This document shows positions 24,829 to 31,797 of a stretch of 47,166 nucleotides of DNA, in pieces. The DNA comes from JBBIWA01 sp037439425. Lineage in GTDB: Bacteria > Acidobacteriota > Blastocatellia > RBC074. The notes beneath the pieces are model-generated. The model saw only the letters and a list, made by a program, of their open reading frames with translations. It was not told where the DNA came from and did not search any database. The position numbers and the translations under genes are program-made. Numbering within the stretch: the first letter of the stretch is position 1; every line of letters starts with the position of its first letter. The stretch is taken from positions 1 to 47,166 of the forward strand of contig JBBIWA010000039.1 of the NCBI GenBank assembly GCA_037439425.1, read 5' to 3'.

Positions 24829-25815
24829 TCACTCCCAGTCAATTTTCACTGCGCGCCGCACTTCAGCCATGACCTTTTCAGCTTCGGCTTTGGCCCGGCG
24901 TGAACCTTCAAGCAACACAGCGCGCACTTCATCCTGATGCTCGCGATAGTAGGCTTGCCGCTCACTGATCGGGGCCAGATATTCGACCAGCGCATCAGCC
25001 AATGCGCGTTTGCGATCAACGCAACCGATGCGCGCCTGGCGGCAATCATCATCGAATTTATCGGCCACCTCGGCCGGCACAAACAGCCGGTGCATCTGGC
25101 ACACATCGCAAGCTTCAGGATGACCAGGATCGGTACGCCTGATGCGCGTGCGATCAGTGATCATCTGCCGCACCTTCTCCCGAATCACTTCGGGCGGATC
25201 CGCCAGTTCGATGGTGTTGTTGTAACTCTTCGACATCTTGCGGCCATCAGTCCCGATCAGCACAGGCACCTCGGTGTGCAACGCTTCCGGTTCGGGAAAG
25301 ACCTCGCCATAAAAGTTATTGAAGCGCCGCACAATCTCGCGCGTCAGCTCAATGTGCGCAGCCTGATCCTTGCCGACCGGCACATAGTTGGCTTTGTACA
25401 TACAGATATCAGCGGCCTGTAAAACGGGATAACCGAGGAAGGCGTAGTTGCCGATGTCTTTGTCGCTGATGTTCTCACGCTGCTCCTTGTAAGTCGGTAC
25501 ACGTTCCAGCCAGCCAAGCGGCGTGATGTTTGAGAAGAGCACGTGCAGCTCCGCGTGTTCGGGCACCAGCGATTGAATGAAGATGGTGCACTTGCTTGGA
25601 TCCAGCCCGGCGGCAAGCCAGTCAGTCGCTATCGCCAGAGTGTTCTCTTTGATCTGCGAGGTGTCGGCATAGTCCGAAGTGAGGGCGTGCAGATCAGCGA
25701 TGAAAAAGAAACATTCGTACTCGTGCTGCAACTTCACCCAGTTTTTGAGCGCGCCCTCGTAGTTGCCCAGATGCAACTTCCCGGTCGGACGCATACCGCT
25801 GACGATTCGTTTCAT
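24829..25815 (-). CDS. trpS: Tryptophan-tRNA ligase
   Basis: This class I aminoacyl-tRNA synthetase charges tRNA-Trp. The HIGH-equivalent is TGKLHLGN near residues 11-18 and the KMSKS loop is DGRKMSKSYNNTIEL near residue 195. VPVGKDQAAHIELTREIVRRF is the conserved tryptophan-binding region. Length 328 aa is standard. A CDVCQMHRLF segment near residue 235 gives a CxxC that occurs in a subset of bacterial TrpRS. It is followed by scpA-scpB, a gene order seen in several phyla. Confidence 0.95.
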   Translation of the reverse strand: MKRIVSGMRPTGKLHLGNYEGALKNWVKLQHEYECFFFIADLHALTSDYADTSQIKENTLAIATDWLAAGLDPSKCTIFIQSLVPEHAELHVLFSNITPLGWLERVPTYKEQRENISDKDIGNYAFLGYPVLQAADICMYKANYVPVGKDQAAHIELTREIVRRFNNFYGEVFPEPEALHTEVPVLIGTDGRKMSKSYNNTIELADPPEVIREKVRQMITDRTRIRRTDPGHPEACDVCQMHRLFVPAEVADKFDDDCRQARIGCVDRKRALADALVEYLAPISERQAYYREHQDEVRAVLLEGSRRAKAEAEKVMAEVRRAVKIDWE

Positions 25816-25876
25816 AGTTGACCGTTAAAGGGTAATCAGCAATCAGAGACGTTTTGGGCTGGCCTCGGTCAAGAGT

Positions 25877-26590
25877 CTAAAATAGCAACCTAAAAACCAC
25901 CCGGTAAACCGGAATGATGATAGTGCCAAACACGCCTAACCAAAGCAGTCCCAGCAGCAAGATGAATCCATAAGGGCGAATCTGCGCATAGATATCGGCC
26001 AGTTGATCAGGCAGCAGACTCTCCAGCACGTGACTCCCATCCAGCGGCGGCACTGGGATCAGATTGAAAACTCCCAGTGAGAGATTCAGGATGAGCAAAA
26101 TGCTTAGCAGTTTGGCCAGCGGTTCCACTACGGCTGCCTGATCGGCCACCGGCGCCACGATGGAGAACATACTCGTCAAGCTAGGAACCACCACGCCCGT
26201 CAAGAGCAGTACTTTGATAACTACAAAGGCGACTGTGGCCAGGAAGAAATTGCTAATCGGCCCGGCCGCCGAGACTGCAATATTGGCCTGAGTTTTGTTA
26301 CGCCACCTGAGAGGATTGGTCTGCACAGGTTTGGCCCAGCCGATAAAAGAGAATCCACCTTGCATAAATCCGAGCAGTGGGATCAGCACAGTCCCGATCG
26401 GGTCAATGTGGACCAGAGGATTAAGTGAGATGCGCCCCTGATATCTCCCAGTGTCATCGCCAAAGCGCTCCGAGGTCCAGGCGTGTGCTGACTCATGGAG
26501 CGAGAGCGAGAAGAGAAAGACGACAAACCAGAGAATCAGGTCACCAATGGGAACAGTAAATAGGGACGATAAATCAGGCAAAGCCGCCAC
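25877..26590 (-). CDS. Site-2 protease family M50 metalloprotease
   Basis: This 237-aa polytopic membrane protein has HESAHAWTSERFGDDTGRY in its second helix (HExxH zinc site). NLIPVPPLDGSHVLESLLP supplies the third ligand. SAAGPISNFFLATVAFVVIK is also typical. It lacks PDZ or CBS domains, placing it with the compact SpoIVFB-like/rhomboid-unrelated M50B group rather than RseP. The start is GTG 26590; a TTG nine bases downstream has better spacing to AGGAG. Substrate unknown. It precedes trpS on the minus strand. Confidence 0.85.
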   Translation of the reverse strand: MAALPDLSSLFTVPIGDLILWFVVFLFSLSLHESAHAWTSERFGDDTGRYQGRISLNPLVHIDPIGTVLIPLLGFMQGGFSFIGWAKPVQTNPLRWRNKTQANIAVSAAGPISNFFLATVAFVVIKVLLLTGVVVPSLTSMFSIVAPVADQAAVVEPLAKLLSILLILNLSLGVFNLIPVPPLDGSHVLESLLPDQLADIYAQIRPYGFILLLGLLWLGVFGTIIIPVYRVVFRLLF

Positions 26591-26629
26591 TCCTGGTTAA
26601 AGAAAGTCAACGATTCACCAAGTGAACTG

Positions 26630-27131
26630 TCAAAGTAGCACGCGACTCGAAGCCCTGTCAATTAAGGTCAAACAGGCGCTTGGCCATTTAGATGTGATTG
26701 CCAATGGGGCAAGCAGGGGCTCTGGCTTTCGCAAACGCGCAGTTTGCGCGCCTGGTTGGCACACAAGCTCAGCAGGTAAGATGCGTGCGTTGGGCAGATC
26801 ATAACGATTGCTCAACTGCTCCAGCTCGTCGCACCCGTTTGGGCTCGCTTCTTCGTCTCTTCTCTTCCAACCTTTTGCGCTTTGATTGCGTACTTTACGC
26901 ACGCGCTGAAGCTCTTCCAAGCGCTCGAGCAGGCGCTCAAAAGCCGCTTCCCGAGTGGCTACTTGGGAACGGCGTTCGGTTGCCATCACCACTATGCCCG
27001 TGGGCCGATGAGTCAGGCGCAGGGCAGCTTGCAACTTTGTTGCGGCGCTGAATGGCCGGGCCACCCGCGGCGAAGAACTCTATCTCGTAATTGCGCTCAA
27101 GCGTTTCCCGAGCCGTTGCGTAAACAGTCAT
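26630..27131 (-). pseudogene. Frameshifted class I release-factor-like (ArfB/ICT1-type) gene with lost GGQ
   Basis: From ATG 27131 the first frame reads ERNYEIEFFAAGGP and then AIQRRNKVAS, where relatives have GPGGQ-x-x-NK. A second frame then takes over at about 27040 with KLQAALRLTHRPTGIVVMA and ERRSQVATREAAFERLLERL, the rest of the RF-1 domain. The switch needs one extra base near GTTGCAAGC. The catalytic GGQ reads AIQ, so the gene has both a frameshift and a dead active site. The tail after RRDEEAS is unrelated. Confidence 0.65.
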
Positions 27132-27270
27132 TGCCAGCTTCTCCTCACCAGTGATTATGTCTTGCGTTGCACCTCTATCATGGTGGATGATTCAATGTCG
27201 AGTCGCCGCAAGAGACGGCGGCTCGGGCCCTTTAACCGGCAAGGAAATCGAGGAAGAGATGTAGTTTGCT

Positions 27271-28029
27271 ATGACTAGAATTTTAGTGACTAATGATGAT
27301 GGGATTTCTTCTCAAGGGCTGGCCGCTCTGGCCAAGGCGCTTGAGGCTGTGGGCGAAGTTACGGTTGTGGCGCCGGCGACCGAGCAGAGCGCCGCAGCCC
27401 ATTCTCTGACACTAAGTCGTCCACTGCGCATTCACAAGATTGATGATCATCACTATTCGGTGGATGGCACGCCGACCGATTGCGTGACGCTAGCCTTGAC
27501 CAAAATTTTAGCGGAGCGGTTGCCACAGATCGTGGTTTCAGGCATCAACTATGGGCCGAATCTCGGCGATGACGTGACCTATTCAGGGACGGTCGCGGGC
27601 GCGCTTGAGGCTTCGGTCTTCAATCTGCCTGGTATCGCCATCAGCTTGGCGACGCGTAATGATTTCGATTTCACTCACGCAGCCGCCTTTGCCGCCGAAC
27701 TGACGCGCAAGGTCTTGAAAGAAGGCTTGCCCGAAGGCACGATTCTTAACGTCAACGTGCCGCCCGGCGAGATTCGTGGTTCGCGCATCACGCATCAAGG
27801 CATCAAGATCGCGCGCACACAGATTATCGAAGGCATTGATCCGCGCGGTCGCCCTTATTACTGGATCGGCGAACAGTATACTTCGTGGAAGAAAGACGAG
27901 GGCAGCGATTACGCCGCCATCGAACAAGGCCTGGTGTCAATCACCCCGCTGCGCACGGATATGACCGATTACCAATCGCTGGAGAAGCTTCGGAGCTGGA
28001 ATGGCTTTTCGCCCAATGGCAGATTCTAG
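27271..28029 (+). CDS. surE: 5'/3'-nucleotidase SurE
   Basis: SurE is a metal-dependent nucleoside monophosphate phosphatase linked to stationary-phase survival. RILVTNDDGISSQGLAALAK carries the Asp-Asp metal pair. Further conserved blocks are APATEQSAAAHSLTLSRPLR, VDGTPTDCVTLAL and VSGINYGPNLGDDVTYSGTV (the last supplying the Asn/Gly metal loop). Length 252 aa is normal. Its end overlaps pcm by 29 bp, the classic surE-pcm coupling. Confidence 0.95.
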   Translation: MTRILVTNDDGISSQGLAALAKALEAVGEVTVVAPATEQSAAAHSLTLSRPLRIHKIDDHHYSVDGTPTDCVTLALTKILAERLPQIVVSGINYGPNLGDDVTYSGTVAGALEASVFNLPGIAISLATRNDFDFTHAAAFAAELTRKVLKEGLPEGTILNVNVPPGEIRGSRITHQGIKIARTQIIEGIDPRGRPYYWIGEQYTSWKKDEGSDYAAIEQGLVSITPLRTDMTDYQSLEKLRSWNGFSPNGRF

Positions 28030-28687
28030 TGCGCCAACTAACGGTCTGGATTACTCTCATGCCCGCGCCAAGATGGTCCAGCGACTGCGCGAGCATTACC
28101 AGATTCGTGATGAGCGAGTACTGCAGGCGATGGCCGCAGTGCCTCGCCATCTATTTGTCCCAGAGGCGTTGCGGGCCAATGCCTATGGTGATCATGCGCT
28201 GCCGATAGAGCAGGGGCAGACGATCTCGCAACCTTTCATTGTGGCGCGCCAGACCGAGCTGCTGGCGGTGACCAAAGATGACCGGGTACTGGAGATCGGC
28301 GCCGGATCAGGTTACCAAACTGCAGTGCTGGCGCAGGTGGCAGCTCAGGTCTTTGCCATTGAGCGCCTGGCTGATCTAGCGCGTGCGGCTCAGCAGCGCC
28401 TGCGCGCGCTGCGGATCTTCAACGCTACGATTAAATGCTTCGATGGCACGGTCGGATGGAGCGAGTTTGCCCCCTATCGCGGCATCCTCGTCGCCGCAGC
28501 CGCACCTGACATTCCACCGCCGCTCGTCCACCAGCTTGCCGTTGGTGGGCGACTGGTCATTCCCATCGGCTCAGAGAAGGAACAAAGACTGATCCGGGTG
28601 ACGAAGACCGAAACAGGCACGCAGACTGAGGACTGTGGCGCCTGTCAGTTTGTCAAACTTATCGGCAAGCATGGTTGGGAGCCATAG
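28001..28687 (+). CDS. pcm: Protein-L-isoaspartate O-methyltransferase
   Basis: Pcm repairs isoaspartyl damage in proteins using SAM. VPRHLFVPEALRANAYGDHA and PIEQGQTISQPFIVARQTEL are its signatures, with SAM motif I VLEIGAGSGYQTAVLAQ. Later blocks are FDGTVGWSEFAPYRGILVA and GGRLVIPIGS. Length is standard. ATG 28001 is preceded by GGAG at about 5 nt and overlaps the surE end; an internal ATG at 28016 would shorten it by five residues. Confidence 0.95.
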   Translation: MAFRPMADSSAPTNGLDYSHARAKMVQRLREHYQIRDERVLQAMAAVPRHLFVPEALRANAYGDHALPIEQGQTISQPFIVARQTELLAVTKDDRVLEIGAGSGYQTAVLAQVAAQVFAIERLADLARAAQQRLRALRIFNATIKCFDGTVGWSEFAPYRGILVAAAAPDIPPPLVHQLAVGGRLVIPIGSEKEQRLIRVTKTETGTQTEDCGACQFVKLIGKHGWEP

Positions 28688-28723
28688 CGCTTCAGCTACG
28701 GTGTTTTCCACTTCGGATGGCCA

Positions 28724-30229
28724 ATGACTACCAAGCTACGGTCGGACGACCAGATTGAAGCACTCAAATCGCGTCTCACTTCACTTGATCATCTCGCCCG
28801 CATTGACACTGATCCGGAAGAGATGCGGCGCATGGGCTACCAGGTTATTGACACCATCGTCGAACGCCTGACCACCCTGAGCGATCAACCGACCGGGCGC
28901 AACGCTGAACGCGCCGAGATGGAAGCGCTGCTGCGCACGCCGCTTCCTGAAGATCGCGTGGCTTTCGAGCAATTGCTGAAAGACTATCGCGATAAAATCC
29001 TCCACTATGCCTTCCACCTTGATCACCCGCGCTTCTTTGGTTACATCCCTAGCTCACCAACTTACGTCTCGATCCTGGGGGATGCGCTAGCCACAGCCGC
29101 CAATCTCTTCCTCGGCAACTGGGGAGAAGCCGCCGCCGCAGCGCAGGTTGAGATCATCGTCATTGACTGGTTCAAGCAGATTCTCGGCCTTAAGGCTGCT
29201 GAAGCAGGAGGACTACTAAGTAGCGGCGGCTCGGCTGCCAACCTCATTGCGCTGGCTGTGGCGCGCCACGCTAAACTCGCTGACGAAATTAAGGGAGCAG
29301 TGATTTATGCTTCAGATCAAGTTCACTCATCAGTTGAACGCGCAGTGCGCATTCTTGGCTTCCGCGCCGAACAATTTGTGCGCGTGGCCACGGATGATAA
29401 GTACTGCCTCGATCTGAATGAACTAGAGCATCGCATCGCTGCCGATAGGCAGGCGGGCCATCTCCCATTTTGCGTAATCGGCAATGGCGGCGCGACCAAC
29501 ACTGGTGCAGTAGATGCGCTCGATCTGGTAGCTAACATCTGCGCGCGCCACGGCTTGTGGTTTCACGTTGACGCAGCCTATGGCGGATTTGCAGCCTTGA
29601 CAGAGCGTGGGCGGCGCTTGCTTAGTGGAATCGAGCGCGCCGATTCGATCACCCTGGATCCGCACAAGTGGCTTTACACGCCTTATGAAGCTGGTTGTGT
29701 AATCTTTCAGGATGCGCGGCTGGCCAAAGCGACTTTTCATTTGCTGCACGATTACCTGCAAGACATGCCGCGCGAAGAAGAGAAGATCAACTTCTACGAC
29801 TACGGCCTCCAACTGACCCGCAGCTTTCGCGCTTTGAAGGTCTGGATGGCGCTGCGCTTTTACGGGATCGAGACCTATCGCACGCTCGTCGAGCGCAGTT
29901 TGGAACTGGCGCAACTGGCCGCGCTGCTGATGCGCCGTTCGCCCGTGATCGAGCTCTTCAATGAACCGCAACTGAGCGTCATCTGTTTCCGCTACGTGCC
30001 TGAAGGGTTCACGCCGCAGCGCGCTGAGGACGAAGCCTGGCTTGATCAGCTTAACGATGAGCTGCTCAAACGGATCGTCGCAAGTGGCGAAGCAATGCTT
30101 TCTTCAACTCGCTTGCGAGGACGATTTGTGATCCGCTTCTGCGCACTCAATCATCGCACCCAGGCGAGCGACGTTGAACGGACTGTGGCCTTGATCGAAC
30201 GACTTGGCAATGAGCTGGCGCGAAGGTAA
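28724..30229 (+). CDS. PLP-dependent group II decarboxylase (aromatic-L-amino-acid decarboxylase-like)
   Basis: The PLP Schiff-base lysine is in SITLDPHKWLYTPYEAGC, and the cofactor Asp is in HVDAAYGGFAAL. The N-terminal HPRFFGYIPSSPTYVSILGD and the SSGGSAANLIALAVAR segment are typical of aromatic-amino-acid/tyrosine/tryptophan decarboxylases (pyridoxal-deC family). The 501-aa length is normal. The reaction would be amino acid to amine plus CO2; substrate is not readable. It is possibly the only member of its own unit, since pcm ends 36 bp upstream and a DedA gene starts 49 bp downstream. Confidence 0.85.
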   Translation: MTTKLRSDDQIEALKSRLTSLDHLARIDTDPEEMRRMGYQVIDTIVERLTTLSDQPTGRNAERAEMEALLRTPLPEDRVAFEQLLKDYRDKILHYAFHLDHPRFFGYIPSSPTYVSILGDALATAANLFLGNWGEAAAAAQVEIIVIDWFKQILGLKAAEAGGLLSSGGSAANLIALAVARHAKLADEIKGAVIYASDQVHSSVERAVRILGFRAEQFVRVATDDKYCLDLNELEHRIAADRQAGHLPFCVIGNGGATNTGAVDALDLVANICARHGLWFHVDAAYGGFAALTERGRRLLSGIERADSITLDPHKWLYTPYEAGCVIFQDARLAKATFHLLHDYLQDMPREEEKINFYDYGLQLTRSFRALKVWMALRFYGIETYRTLVERSLELAQLAALLMRRSPVIELFNEPQLSVICFRYVPEGFTPQRAEDEAWLDQLNDELLKRIVASGEAMLSSTRLRGRFVIRFCALNHRTQASDVERTVALIERLGNELARR

Positions 30230-30278
30230 ACTGGGCAATCACTGGCTCACTTTACTGCCCCTTTAATAAGACTCACCG

Positions 30279-30959
30279 ATGGAGCTTATCAAATACCTGA
30301 TTGATTTCGTTATCCACCTGGATCAGCATCTTTACGAGCTGGTCTCGAATTACGGTGCGTGGGCCTACGCCATCCTTTTTCTGATCATCTTCTGCGAGAC
30401 AGGTTTGGTCATCACCCCCTTTCTTCCTGGAGACTCCCTGCTCTTCGCTGTGGGGGCGCTGGCTGCAACCGGCGCATTGGACGCGAACTGGTCGTTCGTC
30501 TTACTGTCAATCGCGGCGATTGCTGGCGACACGGTCAACTACTGGGCGGGTTACCTGGTCGGACCGAAGGTCTTCCATAAGGAACAGTCGCGGTTTCTCA
30601 ACAAGCAGCATCTGGAACGCACGCACCAGTTTTATGAGAAGTACGGCGGCAAGACGATCATCATTGCGCGCTTTGTGCCGATCATCAGAACCTTCGCGCC
30701 TTTCGTCGCCGGCATCGGGCGCATGACCTACGCCCGCTTTTTGCTTTACAACGTGGTAGGTGGAATTGTCTGGATCGCATCGTTTGTTTACGCAGGCTAC
30801 TTCTTCGGCAACATCCCGGTAGTGAAGAGGAATTTCACGCTGGTGGTTATCGCCATCATTATCATCTCTGTGATGCCGGGCCTGATCGAGTATCTGCGCC
30901 ATCGCGCCGAGCGCAAAGCTCAGCTCACCGCCATCAGCGGGCAGATCAGCGAAGAGTGA
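30279..30959 (+). CDS. DedA family membrane protein (SNARE-associated domain)
   Basis: The 226-aa polytopic protein has GAWAYAILFLIIFCETGLVI, then FLPGDSLLFAVGALAATG, the re-entrant loop region of DedA proteins. FVPIIRTFAPFVAGIGRMTY is the second conserved amphipathic/re-entrant segment. Family members flip undecaprenyl phosphate or phospholipids and affect envelope homeostasis. The basic C-terminus faces the cytosol. A GGGGG/CCCCC stem follows the stop at about 30962-30982 but lacks a T-run. Confidence 0.88.
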   Translation: MELIKYLIDFVIHLDQHLYELVSNYGAWAYAILFLIIFCETGLVITPFLPGDSLLFAVGALAATGALDANWSFVLLSIAAIAGDTVNYWAGYLVGPKVFHKEQSRFLNKQHLERTHQFYEKYGGKTIIIARFVPIIRTFAPFVAGIGRMTYARFLLYNVVGGIVWIASFVYAGYFFGNIPVVKRNFTLVVIAIIIISVMPGLIEYLRHRAERKAQLTAISGQISEE

Positions 30960-31188
30960 TCCCCCGGAGGATAATTGGGGGTACCGGAAGGTCCCCCTTG
31001 CCTGCTTGTCATTACCCAAGACTCTGCTTGAAACTTCCCTTCAGTTTTCAGGGCGGCCAAGCAGGCGAAAGCATAGAGCCCTGGGGTGAAACCCCGGAAC
31101 TGCCAAGGCCGGGAAACGGGCCATAGCCATTGCCCCTCGACTGGCGCCCGGTTAGGCTGGCTGAATTCAGACCTGACTTCGAGTCCAG
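30960..31188. other. DedA-lipoprotein intergenic region with GC hairpins
   Basis: No gene. CCCCC and GGGGG just after the DedA stop can pair around GGAGGATAATT. A further stem, CCTGGGG-TGAAA-CCCCGG, lies at about 31081-31098. The strands of the flanking genes converge here, so transcript ends are expected. I cannot tell a riboswitch or a repeat from sequence alone. Confidence 0.35.
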
Positions 31189-31740
31189 CTACAGGGACAA
31201 GCCACTGCCTTTGCCGGTGGTAGTTGACTTCGGATCCCAGGCCAGGCCATGCAGTGAGAAGCCGAGACGGCGAGAGTCGGTGGAGTTTTTGTCAGTCTCT
31301 TTCGGGACGAAGGTCTTGTTTGTGCTCAGGCGCAGCTCAGACCAGCTACTGCTGCCTTGCCGAGCGGCCGAAATCAGATACTCTTTCTCAATCACCTGCG
31401 GAGTCGCCACGATTTCATCGAGTAGCTCGCCGTTGAAATAGAGCTTAATCGTTGGCGGTTGAGGGAACTGCTCAACCGGCGCGCGGCCCGTGATTCGGAG
31501 TCGCATCTCGCGCCGCGTATTCTTCAACCGAATCACTCCTTCTTCTCCCATCCAGCGCCAGGTTGAGCCGTCCGGGCCACGCTCCAGGTCGAAGAAGCCT
31601 TGAGCATAATTCACCTCGGCTTCGATCGCCGGCGCTGATGGCATTGCCGCAGGGTTTTCTTCTCTCTTCTCTCCTGCTGTGCAACCAGCGCAGCCAAGCA
31701 GCGAGAGAAAAAGCGATAGCCTGATAACAGATTTCAGCAT
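31189..31740 (-). CDS. Predicted lipoprotein of unknown function
   Basis: The 183-aa product starts with a lipoprotein signal, LKSVIRLSLFLSLLGCAGC, with a lipobox (LLGC or LGCAGC) near residue 15-20. A low-complexity Glu/Pro segment is followed by a beta-rich domain (FFDLERGPDGSTWRWMGEEG, then LRITGRAPVEQ and IKLYFNGELLDE). The latter reads like a carbohydrate-binding or jelly-roll fold but I do not recognise the family. It lies 57 bp after the YfhO-type gene on the same strand and is probably part of the glycan cluster. C-terminal end is Gly/Lys-rich. Confidence 0.65.
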   Translation of the reverse strand: MLKSVIRLSLFLSLLGCAGCTAGEKREENPAAMPSAPAIEAEVNYAQGFFDLERGPDGSTWRWMGEEGVIRLKNTRREMRLRITGRAPVEQFPQPPTIKLYFNGELLDEIVATPQVIEKEYLISAARQGSSSWSELRLSTNKTFVPKETDKNSTDSRRLGFSLHGLAWDPKSTTTGKGSGLSL

Positions 31741-31797
31741 GTGACCTCCTCAACAAATCAGAACTCAAACCTCAGACCTGAAGTCAGACCCGGCTCA

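Noticed and set aside
31050..31130. Riboswitch (c-di-GMP or cobalamin-like) between DedA and lipoprotein genes
   Set aside because: GAAACCCCGG-type words are suggestive, but no known core consensus is matched and the flanking genes converge, so it has no gene to control downstream.
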